Notes: generated from the letters alone by a model not told the origin. Positions 10,220 through 18,682 are shown, counted from the stretch's first letter. The stretch: 64,000 nucleotides of DNA from Agromyces sp. Leaf222 (GCF_001421565.1 NZ_LMKQ01000001.1:3102935-3166934), one strand, 5' to 3'. Numbers and translations: made by a program.

Positions 10220-10828
10220 GTGCCCGACCACGTGCCCAGCCGAACCCGCAGCGTCCTCTCCCGCGCATGGGACGGACTGCTCGCCTACCTGGTGAAGTTC
10301 GGCGTCGTCGGCCTGATCGGCCTCGTCATCGACGTCGCGCTGTTCAACCTGCTGCGCATCGGCGTGTTCGGCGAGGGACACTGGGCGCAGTCGGCGCTCG
10401 GCGCGAAGACGATCTCCACGAGCGTCGCGATCATCTTCAACTGGCTCGGCAACCGGTACTGGACCTTCCGCAGGCACCGCCGCCGCAACTACCTGCGCGA
10501 GTTCGGCGAGTACGCCGTCGTCTCGCTCGGCGGCATGGCCATCGCGCTCGGATGCCTGTGGGTCAGCCACCACTGGCTCGGCTACACGAGCCTCGTGGCC
10601 GACAACATCGCCACGAACGTCGTCGGTCTCGCGCTCGGCACGGCGTTCCGGTTCATCCTGTACCGGTACTGGGTGTTCGGGCACCACCGCACCGACGGGC
10701 TCTCGAACCTCGACCGCGTCGAGGAGGCCCAGCGCACCCTCTTCGAGGAGCCGGGCACCGGCGACGACACCCACGCGGGTCCGGATGCCGCGGACGGCCC
10801 CGGCCCCGCGGCGCTCAGCCCGCGCTGA
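10220..10828 (+). CDS. GtrA family membrane protein
   Basis: A 202-residue protein of the GtrA/PF04138 family with four membrane spans: YLVKFGVVGLIGLVIDVALF, the IFNWLGNRYWTF segment, YAVVSLGGMAIALGC, and a last span followed by RFILYRYWVF. The two NxxYWxFR-like motifs (NRYWTF and RYWVF) are the family hallmark. Family members help flip polyprenyl-linked sugars or serve wall-polymer glycosylation, fitting this envelope region. The C-terminal tail is hydrophilic and Asp/Gly-rich. The stop lies inside a degenerate copy of the downstream 17-base tandem repeat. Confidence 0.88.
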   Translation: MPDHVPSRTRSVLSRAWDGLLAYLVKFGVVGLIGLVIDVALFNLLRIGVFGEGHWAQSALGAKTISTSVAIIFNWLGNRYWTFRRHRRRNYLREFGEYAVVSLGGMAIALGCLWVSHHWLGYTSLVADNIATNVVGLALGTAFRFILYRYWVFGHHRTDGLSNLDRVEEAQRTLFEEPGTGDDTHAGPDAADGPGPAALSPR

Positions 10829-10880
10829 TGTTCAGCCGACGCTGACGTTCAGCCGACGCTGACGTTCAGCCGACGCTGAC
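10813..10880. repeat. 17-base tandem repeat at the gtrA 3' end
   Basis: Three perfect copies of GTTCAGCCGACGCTGAC (10830-10846, 10847-10863, 10864-10880) follow a degenerate copy (10813-10829) that contains the gtrA stop. Each unit holds the small inverted repeat TCAGC-CGAC-GCTGA. The array fills the gap between convergent gtrA and the DarT-like gene, so it may also act as a string of weak hairpins. Confidence 0.9.
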
Positions 10881-10882
10881 GC

Positions 10883-11731
10883 TCAGGCCTCGACCGCGCC
10901 GCCGCCGGGCTGGAAGTACGGCGGGTGCACCGCGACGCGCGTGCGCAGGTCGAACGTGTCGAGCACGGCGCGCACCCGGTCGCGGACCCGGTCGTTGCCG
11001 ACGGCGATCAGCAGCACGCGCTCGAGCGGCAGGGCGTCGTGCACGAGGAACTCGCCGGTCGCCAGCTGGGCGCCGTCGTCGTCGCTGTGGATGCGCTGCA
11101 GCGCCCGCAGCACGTCGGGCCACGACGAGTCGACGACCGAACCGGTGGCCGCGACATCCGACCCGGTGATGGCGACCGCGCCGACCTGCTCGGTGCGCGC
11201 ACCGACGGCCTTCTCGATCGAGGTCACGAACAGCACGTGGTCGGATGCCGGGCGCGAGGCGGCGCTGGCGGCCAGGCGGGGATCGGGCGAACCCGTGCGG
11301 AGCGCCTCCCAGACGTGGGCGTCGGTCGACAGCAGGAACGGCACGTAGTCGGCCACGACGTTGTCGGTGCCCTCGACGGGTGCCGAGCGGCGGAACTCGC
11401 GGGCGGCCGGCGCCGAGACGTCGACCTCGGGCTCCGCGCCGGTGGTGTCGGCGAGGATCGCGCCTGCGCCGAAGATCGACGCGAGGTTCTCGACGTGGGT
11501 GACGTGGTAGATGCGCACCGTCTTCGGGTCGACCGGCGTGAACGTCGCCGCGGCGCGCGTGCCTGGCACGCGGGCCGGCGGGCGCGAGGAGGTGCGGGTC
11601 GGAGTGCCGCGCAGCGACGTGGTCATGCGCGGGGTGCGCACGGTGGCCGTCACGGTCTTCGCGACCGGCTCGGGGGGCGGGAAGCACGTGGCGCACATTC
11701 CTGCTTCGAATCCGTGCCTGCATTCGTCCAC
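10883..11731 (-). CDS. DarT-like (DUF4433) ADP-ribosyltransferase, no adjacent antitoxin
   Basis: The 282-residue protein resembles DarT, which ADP-ribosylates thymidine in single-stranded DNA using NAD. The core matches at YHVTHVENLASIFGAGAIL (residues 75-93; family pattern HxTHxxNL), REFRR (about 111-115, candidate NAD-contact Arg), ADYVPFLL (127-134) and GEFLVHDALPLERVLLI, whose Glu227 aligns with the family catalytic Glu. The usual PFYFxPR segment is altered to PFLLSTD. The N-terminus carries C4-x-H6...C13-x2-C16, a possible zinc site, then a basic linker. The start is GTG 11729-11731 with GGAGG six bases upstream. No DarG macrodomain gene is next to it. It could be a repurposed ADP-ribosyltransferase rather than a toxin. 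Confidence 0.75.
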   Translation of the reverse strand: MDECRHGFEAGMCATCFPPPEPVAKTVTATVRTPRMTTSLRGTPTRTSSRPPARVPGTRAAATFTPVDPKTVRIYHVTHVENLASIFGAGAILADTTGAEPEVDVSAPAAREFRRSAPVEGTDNVVADYVPFLLSTDAHVWEALRTGSPDPRLAASAASRPASDHVLFVTSIEKAVGARTEQVGAVAITGSDVAATGSVVDSSWPDVLRALQRIHSDDDGAQLATGEFLVHDALPLERVLLIAVGNDRVRDRVRAVLDTFDLRTRVAVHPPYFQPGGGAVEA

Positions 11732-11782
11732 GGGAAACCTCCATAGGGCGGCTCGCGCTCGGGGGCGCACGAGTCCGACCTT

Positions 11783-11788
11783 CTAGAG
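11783..11788 (-). promoter_or_regulatory. Candidate -10 box of the DarT-like gene
   Basis: Minus-strand TACTCT about 52 bases before the GTG, leaving a leader with a GGAGG ribosome site. Confidence 0.3.
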
Positions 11789-11888
11789 TAAGCCTTGAAA
11801 CCGGATGCCGCGTGCGAGCCGTTTCGGCATCGGCCCTGCCGGGCCCGATTCGCGCCCGCTCCTCGTCCGTTCCTCGCCCGGTCGGCGC

Positions 11889-12572
11889 TCAGCGGCGGTG
11901 CCACGCGACGGTGTCGCCGTCGGCGCCCGACAGCATCGCCCTCCGGTGCTCGATCGCCGCCGGGCTCGAGGGATCCATGAGCTCCTGCAGGGCGGCCTGC
12001 ACGAGTTCGGGGCGCGGCACGTCCTGCAGCACGAACGTGCGGTCGTGCGCGGTGTTGATGCGGACGTCGCCCGAGCCGAACATCGACGCGAACCAGCCCG
12101 CGCGCACGTCGACATCCGTGGCCCGGCTGTTCAGCAGTTCCTGGCGCACGCGCGAGAAGACGCCGTGCCGGAGGATCACGCGCCGGGTCGTGATCGTCGT
12201 GCGGCGGGTGAGCCAGGCGATGAGGGGCAGCAGGCAGCCGACGAGCACGACGAGCACGGCCCCGGCGAGCAGGCCGAGCTGCGCCCACGAGTCCTCGAGC
12301 ACGCCGAGGCCGTAGGTCGTCGCACCGGCGACGACGATGAGCAGGAGCGCGGAGGGGATCAGGCGCCTCGCATGCGAGCGCACGCGAGCGACGACGCGTT
12401 CGGGGCGGATGACGGCCGCGGTTCCGCCAGGGACGAAGCCCGTCGACGCGACCTGCCCCGTGCGGGGATCGGCGCCGGGACGCGCGGCCTGCGCGGACGC
12501 AGCCTCGGCGTCGGCGCGCGCACTCGACCGTGCCGCCTTCTTCACCGCGCGCGAATCGCTCCCCCTCGCCAT
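11889..12572 (-). CDS. PH-domain (bPH_2) membrane protein
   Basis: A 227-residue YdbS-like protein. A basic, Ala-rich cytosolic head (about 80 residues) precedes two close membrane spans (IPSALLLIVVAGATTYGLGV and LGLLAGAVLVVLVGCLLPL). A bacterial PH domain follows: TRRTTITTRRVILRHGVFSR, INTAHDRTFVLQDVPRPELV. The TTRRVILRxG motif is typical. The role is unknown; such proteins are usually envelope-stress or membrane-organisation factors. It starts seven bases after the birA stop, so the two are probably co-transcribed. Confidence 0.82.
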   Translation of the reverse strand: MARGSDSRAVKKAARSSARADAEAASAQAARPGADPRTGQVASTGFVPGGTAAVIRPERVVARVRSHARRLIPSALLLIVVAGATTYGLGVLEDSWAQLGLLAGAVLVVLVGCLLPLIAWLTRRTTITTRRVILRHGVFSRVRQELLNSRATDVDVRAGWFASMFGSGDVRINTAHDRTFVLQDVPRPELVQAALQELMDPSSPAAIEHRRAMLSGADGDTVAWHRR

Positions 12573-12579
12573 ACGCCCA

Positions 12580-13431
12580 TTAATACCTCAGGTGGGTCAC
12601 ATCTCCGGCGGCGACAGCCTGCTCCTCGCCGTTCTCCCGGTCTCGCACGACGAGGCGCCCGTCGGCGTCGAGCCGTTCGGCCGTGCCGATGAGCTGCTCG
12701 TCGCCCGGCAGCTCGACGCGCACCTCGGAGCCGAGCGTCCCGCAGCGCGAGGCCACGAGCTCGGCGACGCCGCTCGCGGCGGCATCCCCGCCGGCTGCGA
12801 CGAACGCGTCGAACAGGCGCGAGAACTCGGCGAGGTAGTCGGCGAGCACGGCGTCGGCGTCGGGCGCCGAGCCGGTCGCGAGCAGCAGCGAGGTCGAGGT
12901 CAGGGTCGGCAGGTCGTGTTCGTCGAGGGTCAGGTTGAGGCCTGCGCCGACGATCACCGCGCCGGATCCCGGCAGCAGCTCCGAGAGGATGCCGCACACC
13001 TTGTAGCCCGACACGAGCACGTCGTTCGGCCACTTGAGCACGACCTCGACCCCGCCGGAGCGGTCGTCGGGGTCGGCGAGGTCGGCGGATGCCGCGGCCG
13101 CCGCCTCGACGGCGCGGGAGACCGCCTCGGTCATCGCCGCACCCGCGATCAGGGGGATCCAGCCGTACGCGTCGGCCGGCAGCGGCGCCTCCGCGGCATC
13201 CTGCGGGCGCAGCAGCACCGAGATCGCGAGCGTCTTGCCGGTCGGGGCGAGCCAGGTGCGCCCGAGCCGCCCTCGCCCGCGCGTCTGGTCGTCGGTGACG
13301 ACCACGGAGCCGTGCGGCCAGCCCGCGGCATCCGCCCCCTCGACCGCGTCGCGGAGCACGTCGTTCGTCGACGTGGCGGTGTCCAGGAACTCGAGACGGG
13401 GTGCGACGTCGCGCGACTTCGGAAGGTCCAT
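12580..13431 (-). CDS. birA: Biotin--[acetyl-CoA-carboxylase] ligase BirA
   Basis: Activates biotin with ATP and attaches it to the carrier Lys of acyl-CoA carboxylase, here the biotinylated subunit encoded at 20888-22666. The 283-residue protein contains DTATSTNDVLRDAV, the biotin-binding GRGRLGRTWLAP loop, VVLKWPNDVLVSGYKVCGIL and IVGAGLNLTL, then a C-terminal BPL_C barrel. It lacks the N-terminal winged helix of repressor-type BirA, so it is a pure ligase. The start ATG 13429-13431 follows GGGAG. It is divergent from the carboxylase beta-subunit gene, which fits their joint function. Confidence 0.94.
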   Translation of the reverse strand: MDLPKSRDVAPRLEFLDTATSTNDVLRDAVEGADAAGWPHGSVVVTDDQTRGRGRLGRTWLAPTGKTLAISVLLRPQDAAEAPLPADAYGWIPLIAGAAMTEAVSRAVEAAAAASADLADPDDRSGGVEVVLKWPNDVLVSGYKVCGILSELLPGSGAVIVGAGLNLTLDEHDLPTLTSTSLLLATGSAPDADAVLADYLAEFSRLFDAFVAAGGDAAASGVAELVASRCGTLGSEVRVELPGDEQLIGTAERLDADGRLVVRDRENGEEQAVAAGDVTHLRY

Positions 13432-13526
13432 GCCGACAGTCTCCCGCAGGCCGAAGCGCGGAAGGCACCATTGGAGACGCCCGATTTGTAGGAATCCGTC
13501 AACGAAGGCCGCCGGATGGGCGACGG

Positions 13527-13532
13527 TAGAGT
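13527..13532 (+). promoter_or_regulatory. -10 box of the carboxylase beta gene (leaderless)
   Basis: TAGAGT, seven bases, then GTG 13540. It excludes the upstream ATG (13516) and GTG (13531) as starts of the leaderless form. Confidence 0.5.
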
Positions 13533-13539
13533 GAATCGC

Positions 13540-15138
13540 GTGACCGAAGCGACTGACGGCCCCGACCTCTTCACCACGGCGGGCAAGCTCGCCGACCTGC
13601 GAGCCCGCTACCACGAGGCGGTGACGGCGAGCGGCGAGGCGGCGATCGAGAAGCAGCATGCCAAGGGCAAGATGACGGCCCGCGAGCGCATCGCCGAACT
13701 GCTCGACCCGGGCTCGTTCGTCGAGCTCGACGAGTTCGTGCGCCACCGCACCCACGCGTTCGGCATGGAGGCCAAGCGCCCCTACGGCGATGCGGTCGTC
13801 ACCGGCACGGGCACGATCCACGGCCGCCAGGTCGCCGTGTACTCGCAGGACTTCACGATCTTCGGCGGCTCGCTCGGCGAGGTCGCCGGCGAGAAGATCA
13901 TCAAGGTCATGGAACTCGCGCTGAAGACGGGCGTGCCGATCATCGGCATCCTCGACTCCGGCGGAGCGCGCATCCAGGAGGGCGTCGTCGCCCTCGGCAA
14001 GTACGGCGAGATCTTCCGCCGCAACACCGCGGCCTCTGGCGTCATCCCCCAGATCTCGATCGTCTGCGGGCCCGCGGCCGGCGGCGCGGTCTACTCCCCC
14101 GCGCTCACCGACTTCGTCATCATGGTCGACAAGACGAGCCAGATGTTCGTCACCGGCCCCGACGTGATCAAGACGGTCACCGGCGAAGACGTCGGCATGG
14201 AGGAGCTGGGCGGCGCACTCACCCACAACTCGGTCTCGGGCGTCGCGCACTACCTCGCGAGCGACGAGTCCGACGCGCTCGACTACGCGCGCACGCTGAT
14301 CTCGTTCCTTCCCGACAACAACATGACCGACGCACCGGTCTACGACACCGAGTCGGCACTCGAGGTCACCGACGAAGACCTCCGCCTGAACACGCTGATC
14401 CCCGACTCCCCCAACCAGCCCTACGACATGCACGCGGTCATCGAGGGCGTCGTCGACCACGGCGACTTCCTCGAGGTGCAGCCCCTGTTCGCGCCGAACA
14501 TCCTCATCGGGTTCGCGCGCATCGAGGGCCGCTCGGTCGGCATCATCGCGAACCAGCCCAGCCAGATGGCCGGAACGCTGAACATCGCGGCCGGCGAGAA
14601 GGCCAGCCGCTTCGTGCGCTTCTGCGACGCGTTCTCGATCCCGATCCTCACGCTCGTCGACGTGCCCGGCTACCTGCCCGGCACCGACCAGGAGTGGACC
14701 GGCGTCATCCGCCGCGGCGCGAAGCTGCTCTACGCCTACGCCGAGGCGACCGTGCCGCTCGTGACCGTGATCACCCGCAAGGCCTACGGCGGCGCGTACA
14801 TCGTCATGGGCTCGAAGCAGCTCGGCGCCGACATCAACCTCGCCTGGCCGACCGCCGAGATCGCCGTCATGGGCGGCCAGGGCGCCGTCAACATCCTCTA
14901 CCGCGGCGAGATCAAGCGCGCCGAAGAGGCCGGCGAAGACGTCGCCGCCGTGCGCACGAAGCTCGCCAACGAGTACACCTACAACGTCGCCTCGCCGTTC
15001 CTCGCGGCCGAGCGCGGCGAGCTCGACGGCGTCATCGAGCCGGCCGCAACGCGCGTCGCCGTGCTCAAGGCGCTCCGCTCGCTCCGCACGAAGCGCGCGA
15101 GCCTTCCGCCCAAGAAGCACGGCAACATCCCGCTGTAA
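13540..15138 (+). CDS. Acyl-CoA carboxylase beta (carboxyltransferase) subunit
   Basis: Transfers the biotin-bound carboxyl group to acetyl- or propionyl-CoA, supplying malonyl- and methylmalonyl-CoA. The 532-residue protein is of the AccD5/PccB type: [17 protein letters not shown] near the N-terminus, the crotonase-fold segments [13 protein letters not shown] and [14 protein letters not shown] (N-domain oxyanion region), and [14 protein letters not shown] and [13 protein letters not shown] (C-domain). The start GTG 13540 is chosen from the -10 box position; the frame is open from ATG 13516. The epsilon gene follows ten bases after the stop. Confidence 0.93.
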   Translation: MTEATDGPDLFTTAGKLADLRARYHEAVTASGEAAIEKQHAKGKMTARERIAELLDPGSFVELDEFVRHRTHAFGMEAKRPYGDAVVTGTGTIHGRQVAVYSQDFTIFGGSLGEVAGEKIIKVMELALKTGVPIIGILDSGGARIQEGVVALGKYGEIFRRNTAASGVIPQISIVCGPAAGGAVYSPALTDFVIMVDKTSQMFVTGPDVIKTVTGEDVGMEELGGALTHNSVSGVAHYLASDESDALDYARTLISFLPDNNMTDAPVYDTESALEVTDEDLRLNTLIPDSPNQPYDMHAVIEGVVDHGDFLEVQPLFAPNILIGFARIEGRSVGIIANQPSQMAGTLNIAAGEKASRFVRFCDAFSIPILTLVDVPGYLPGTDQEWTGVIRRGAKLLYAYAEATVPLVTVITRKAYGGAYIVMGSKQLGADINLAWPTAEIAVMGGQGAVNILYRGEIKRAEEAGEDVAAVRTKLANEYTYNVASPFLAAERGELDGVIEPAATRVAVLKALRSLRTKRASLPPKKHGNIPL

Positions 15139-15148
15139 GGGGCCGATC

Positions 15149-15397
15149 ATGAGCACGCGAGACGAAGACACCACCGAAGCGGATGCCGCGGCACGAGCCT
15201 CGGCGATCCGGTTCACCACGCGCGGCGTCACCGACGAAGAGGCGGCCGCCGTCACCGCGGTGCTGCTGGCCGCCATCGACGCCGAGTCCGAGACGACGCA
15301 CGCCGCCGACCCCCGACGCAGCGCCTGGGCGCGGAGCGCGGGATCCCTGCGATCCGTCGACCCGCGCGGCACGCGCTGGAACCGCAGCGTCGGCTGA
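15149..15397 (+). CDS. Acyl-CoA carboxylase epsilon subunit
   Basis: Small 82-residue accessory subunit that stabilises the alpha-beta complex in Actinobacteria. It shows IRFTTRGVTDEEAAAVTAVL, matching the family's short alpha-helix after a beta strand, and the usual basic C-terminal tail SAWARSAGSLR...GTRWNRS. The start ATG 15149 has AAGGGG nine bases upstream. It is co-transcribed with the beta gene; a strong hairpin follows about 200 bases downstream. Confidence 0.85.
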   Translation: MSTRDEDTTEADAAARASAIRFTTRGVTDEEAAAVTAVLLAAIDAESETTHAADPRRSAWARSAGSLRSVDPRGTRWNRSVG

Positions 15398-15495
15398 CCG
15401 ACGAGCCTCCGGTCGCGACGGACGACCCTGGTCCCCCGTGCTGTCCCCCGAAGTGCCGACTGTCGAGGTCACGCCGGGTTTGTGAATATTGTTCT

Positions 15496-15517
15496 GCAGG
15501 CTCCCAAAGGGAGCTGC
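15496..15517. other. Hairpin in the carboxylase downstream region
   Basis: GCAG-G-CTCCC, loop AAA, GGGAG-CTGC forms a nine-pair stem with one bulged G. It lies in the 306-base gene-free stretch 15398-15703 together with a second imperfect stem GAGTCA...TGACTC (about 15557-15591) and the terminator at 15601. A structured small RNA or 3' UTR element is possible. Confidence 0.45.
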
Positions 15518-15600
15518 CGCCCTCGTCGGTCGGGTAACCGGCGAGTGGTTGGGGGCGAGTCAGGGCGATATTCGGGTTGTCGCCGTGACTCGGGCTTGTT

Positions 15601-15627
15601 GGGGGGTCGACCATCGGTCGGCCCCCC
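15601..15627. terminator. Strong terminator hairpin after the carboxylase genes
   Basis: GGGGGGTCGACC, loop ATC, GGTCGGCCCCCC forms twelve pairs (one G-T wobble). The flanking T and A can add a thirteenth. ACCTTTCTG follows, a weak T tract for plus-strand transcripts. It separates the convergent epsilon-subunit and kinase-like genes. Confidence 0.8.
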
Positions 15628-15650
15628 ACCTTTCTGTCCGGGCGCATATC

Positions 15651-15716
15651 GCGAGACGGTGCCGACCGCGAGACGGTGCGTACGGCGAGACGGTGCCCGG
15701 TGCCTACTGCGAGACG
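15651..15716. repeat. 17-base-period repeat at the 3' end of a minus-strand gene
   Basis: The core GCGAGACGGTGC occurs at 15651, 15668 and 15685 (period 17), and its first eight bases recur at 15709 inside the last codons of the gene ending at 15704. The array lies just beyond that gene's stop codon. Confidence 0.8.
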
Positions 15717-16726
15717 CGCCGCGGGATCTCGAGCCACACCTCGACGTCGAGGTCGTCGGGGTCGATCGCGGGCGCACGGGGATCCGGCTCGGGTTCGACG
15801 AGGCCCACCACCGTGACCGCAGCCGCCGACGTGTCGGCCGCGGTGCGCACCACGATCCGGTCGGCCTTCGAACCGGCGATCGCCTGGGCGAGCCGGGCGA
15901 GCACGCGCTCCCGCTGTTCGGCGTCGAGATCGTCGATGCCGCCCTCGTCGAGCAGGGTCACGACGGCCCCGCGCTCCCTCGCCCGCTGCACCTCGACGCG
16001 CACGTCGTCGGTGAGCAGCATCCGCCCTCGGATCTCGTCGCGGATGGCCGCCTCGAGCATGCGGCACTCGCGACGCTGCGGCTCGGTGAGCACGCCGCCG
16101 CGGTCGGCGATGCGCCGCAGCATCGGCGCCGCGATGCGGTTGGTCTGCACGAGGCGTGTCTGGCCGACGAAGAGGTGCGCGTCCTGCGCGGCCTGCCACT
16201 CGGCCGCCTCGCGTTCGGCGTGGGCGTAGCGCCTCGCCTCACGGGCGGCCGTGCCGAGCGCGGCCGAGAGCATGTGCGCGATCGCGACCCACGCGATGCT
16301 GCCGATCACGCCCAGCGTTCCCAGCGCCAGGGGGCCGGCCCAGACGACGGTCTGCACCGCGAGCGCGATGACGCCGAGCCAGGCCGCGGTGAGCTGACGG
16401 CGTGCGGCGGCGATGGTCATCAGCGTGCCGACGGCGGCCACGTACCAGGTGGCGTAGCCGTTGGCGTTCGCGGGGTCGAGCTGGCTGGTCACGAGCAGCG
16501 GCAGCACGATGCAGACCGCGAGGTCGAAGGCGGCGAGCCAGTCGGGCATCCGCACCCTCGAGCCGACCGACAGGCTCGCGATCGTGGCGGCGATGTAGAG
16601 CACGAGCGCGACGATCGTCGGCCAGGGCGACGCGGGAACGTCGAGCGTCGAGATCGCGAGCGCGACGTGATAGGCCGAGAACAGGGCGGCGAGCGCGAGC
16701 AGCAACCAGCGCGGAATGGCGATCAT
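15704..16726 (-). CDS. Membrane protein, kinase-like partner of a two-component system
   Basis: A 340-residue protein with five or six membrane spans in the first ~170 residues (for example PTIVALVLYIAATIASLSVG and LGVIALAVQTVVWAGPLAL). A long helix follows (REARRYAHAEREAAEWQAAQ). The cytosolic C-terminal domain resembles a degenerate histidine-kinase ATPase fold (VRVEVQRARERGAVVTLLD, VVRTAADTSAAAVTVVG) but lacks recognisable N, G1 and G2 boxes and a phospho-His motif. It overlaps the sensor-kinase gene by four bases (ATGA), so the two proteins are co-translated and may form a heteromer. I cannot name it further. Confidence 0.7.
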   Translation of the reverse strand: MIAIPRWLLLALAALFSAYHVALAISTLDVPASPWPTIVALVLYIAATIASLSVGSRVRMPDWLAAFDLAVCIVLPLLVTSQLDPANANGYATWYVAAVGTLMTIAAARRQLTAAWLGVIALAVQTVVWAGPLALGTLGVIGSIAWVAIAHMLSAALGTAAREARRYAHAEREAAEWQAAQDAHLFVGQTRLVQTNRIAAPMLRRIADRGGVLTEPQRRECRMLEAAIRDEIRGRMLLTDDVRVEVQRARERGAVVTLLDEGGIDDLDAEQRERVLARLAQAIAGSKADRIVVRTAADTSAAAVTVVGLVEPEPDPRAPAIDPDDLDVEVWLEIPRRVSQ

Positions 16727-17970
16727 CGATGCCCCTCCATGCCGGCCGGCCAGGCGAGCGACACGGTGGTGCCGAGGCCCGGAGTGGAATCGATGACGGC
16801 GGCGCCGCCCACGTTCGCCATGCGCTCGATCACCGAGACGCGGACTCCGAGGCGCTCCGACGGCACGACCTCGACCTCGAACCCGACGCCGTTGTCGGAG
16901 ACCTCGATCACGCAGCCGCCCGTGCGGATGCCGCGCACCCTGAGCTCGCGCCGCACGGTCCTGCCCGGCTCATCGGCGTGCTGCATGCTGTTGACCATCG
17001 CCTGGACGGCGGCGGCGTACAGGGCCTCGCCCGCATCGGACGGCAGGTCGACGCCGCCCGTGTTCACGACGCGCACCGTGAAGGGCGCCGCGAACGACGC
17101 GAGCGTGGCGCGCAACCGCCGCACGAGCACCGGCAGCCGCATGCGGTCGTCGGCGGCCGGCTGGGCCGCCCCGGCCTCGTCGAGCCGGCGGATCGCGTCG
17201 CGGGCCATGCGAGCCGAGAGCGCCTGCTCGTCGGGCGACCCCGCGGCCGCCGCCGAGAGCAGCGTCGTGAGCACGCTGTCGTGCACGAGCGCGTCGACCT
17301 TTGCGCGCTCGAGCTCGGTCGCGTGCAGCCGGACGGCATGCTCGTAGCGCTGCAGGGCCGCCTCCTGGGCGACGTCGACGGCCTTGGCCGCGTTGCGGAG
17401 CATGGTCACGATGATCAGCACCACCGCGCCGAGGATCACGGCGTACATGGCGTCGAGCAGGGCGACGAGGGGCGATGCCGAGCCGCCGGTCGGCAGCAGG
17501 CGCACCACGCCGTACATCGCGGGCACGAGCACCGTGTACACGGCCGCCCACGGCATCGGGAGGGCGACCACGGCAGCCGTGGTCGCCACCGTGCAGAGGT
17601 AGTACAGCCAGGGCGGCGACGACGAGACGATCACGACGTCGTCGACCACGAACGGCCAGACGACGATCGAGGCCGCGTAGAGGATCGCGAACGTGAGCGC
17701 GGCGCTGCGCACGGCGGTGCGCGTGAGCGCAGCGAGGCCGATCGCGAGGATCGCGCCGTAGAGGAAGGCGATCATCGCCGCCCCGGCGCCGGGACGCAGC
17801 CCGGAGGTCTGGTCGAGCGCGAGGGCGAGGGCCTGCAGGCCGAAGACCGCCCCGAAGATGCCGAGTGCGCGGCTCGCGACGATCTCGACCTGCTCGCGGG
17901 TCACCGCCGTCCGGCGCCGCACCACCGCTCGTGATGCGCGCTCCTCAGCGGCGGGCATCCCCGCCGTCAC
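16723..17970 (-). CDS. Sensor histidine kinase (HATPase, NarL-type system)
   Basis: A 415-residue membrane kinase. About six hydrophobic spans (residues ~30-190, for example AMIAFLYGAILAIGLAAL) are followed by a dimerisation helix with LERAKVDALVHDSVLTTLL, whose His is the likely phosphoacceptor (HisKA_3-like). The ATPase domain has AVQAMVNSMQHAD (N box), VSDNGVGF (G1) and GLGTTVSLAWP (G2). GTG 17970 or ATG 17958 could be the start; both overlap the end of the response-regulator gene. The signal sensed is unknown. Confidence 0.86.
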   Translation of the reverse strand: MTAGMPAAEERASRAVVRRRTAVTREQVEIVASRALGIFGAVFGLQALALALDQTSGLRPGAGAAMIAFLYGAILAIGLAALTRTAVRSAALTFAILYAASIVVWPFVVDDVVIVSSSPPWLYYLCTVATTAAVVALPMPWAAVYTVLVPAMYGVVRLLPTGGSASPLVALLDAMYAVILGAVVLIIVTMLRNAAKAVDVAQEAALQRYEHAVRLHATELERAKVDALVHDSVLTTLLSAAAAGSPDEQALSARMARDAIRRLDEAGAAQPAADDRMRLPVLVRRLRATLASFAAPFTVRVVNTGGVDLPSDAGEALYAAAVQAMVNSMQHADEPGRTVRRELRVRGIRTGGCVIEVSDNGVGFEVEVVPSERLGVRVSVIERMANVGGAAVIDSTPGLGTTVSLAWPAGMEGHR

Positions 17971-18667
17971 CGTCGAGCCCCGGGAGGATGCCGTCCTCGA
18001 CCGCGCGACGCAGCAGGTCGACCTTGGTCGGCGCCGGGCGTCCGACCTCGACGTACTTCGCGCGGATTCGGTCGAGGTATTCGCGGGCCGTCGAGTGCGC
18101 GATGCCGAGCTGGGCGGCGACGAGCTTCAACGGCAGGCCGGACGCGTAGAGGTGCAGCACGTCGTGCTCGCGCCGTCCGAGCTGGGCCTTCGCGAAGTCG
18201 CGGTCGGCCTCGATGGCGCTCGCCCACTCGACGTTGGTGAGCGCCTCGCCACGGGCGACGGTCGCGATCGCCGCGATGACCGAAGCCATCGGCGAGGCCT
18301 TCGGGATGACGCCGGCGGCTCCGGCGGCGAGCGCCTCGCGCACGGCGGCGACCCGGTCGGCGATGCTGTGCACGAGCACGGCGCTGCCCGTCGCGAGAAC
18401 GCTCCGCACGTTCTCGGTCACGCTGGACCCGTCGCCGAGCGAGAGGTCGAGCACGACGACGTCGCAGCGCCCGCCGTCACGGACGGCCAGGGCCGCCAGC
18501 ACGGTCGGCACATCGGCCGTCTCGGCGACCACGTCGTAACCCGCGTCTCGGCACGCCGCACGCAGTCCGAGGCGGACCGCCTCATGATCGTCGACGATCG
18601 CGACCGTCGCCTGCCCTCCTGCAACTGCACCCGACAACGGATCCCCCTTCTGCCCGGCCAGTCGCAC
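17945..18667 (-). CDS. LuxR/NarL-family response regulator
   Basis: DNA-binding partner of the adjacent kinase. The receiver domain has AIVDDHEAVRLGL (Asp26-Asp27), the phosphoacceptor Asp74 in VVVLDLSLGDG and the Lys in GVIPKAS. The C-terminal helix-turn-helix is LGRREHDVLHLYASGLPLK then VAAQLGIAHSTAREYLDRI. The length from GTG 18667 is 240 residues; a TTG start 30 bases inside, with AAGGGGG upstream, is an alternative. It is the first gene of the three-gene signalling operon. Confidence 0.88.
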   Translation of the reverse strand: MRLAGQKGDPLSGAVAGGQATVAIVDDHEAVRLGLRAACRDAGYDVVAETADVPTVLAALAVRDGGRCDVVVLDLSLGDGSSVTENVRSVLATGSAVLVHSIADRVAAVREALAAGAAGVIPKASPMASVIAAIATVARGEALTNVEWASAIEADRDFAKAQLGRREHDVLHLYASGLPLKLVAAQLGIAHSTAREYLDRIRAKYVEVGRPAPTKVDLLRRAVEDGILPGLDGDGGDARR

Positions 18668-18682
18668 GTTCCGACCGGTCAG

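Noticed and set aside
10828..10880. Possible CRISPR-like array
   Set aside because: The units are 17 bases with no spacers, only three perfect copies, and derived from the gene end; no cas genes are nearby.
10883..12572. A DarT-DarG toxin-antitoxin pair
   Set aside because: The adjacent gene encodes two membrane spans and a PH domain, not a macrodomain.
15398..15640. Minus-strand frame starting MVDPPTSPSHGDNPNIAL, inside the gap and running antisense into the epsilon gene
   Set aside because: Its third-position GC bias is weaker than in real genes here, the start lies within the terminator stem, the ribosome site is badly spaced and no domain is visible. A small protein cannot be fully excluded.
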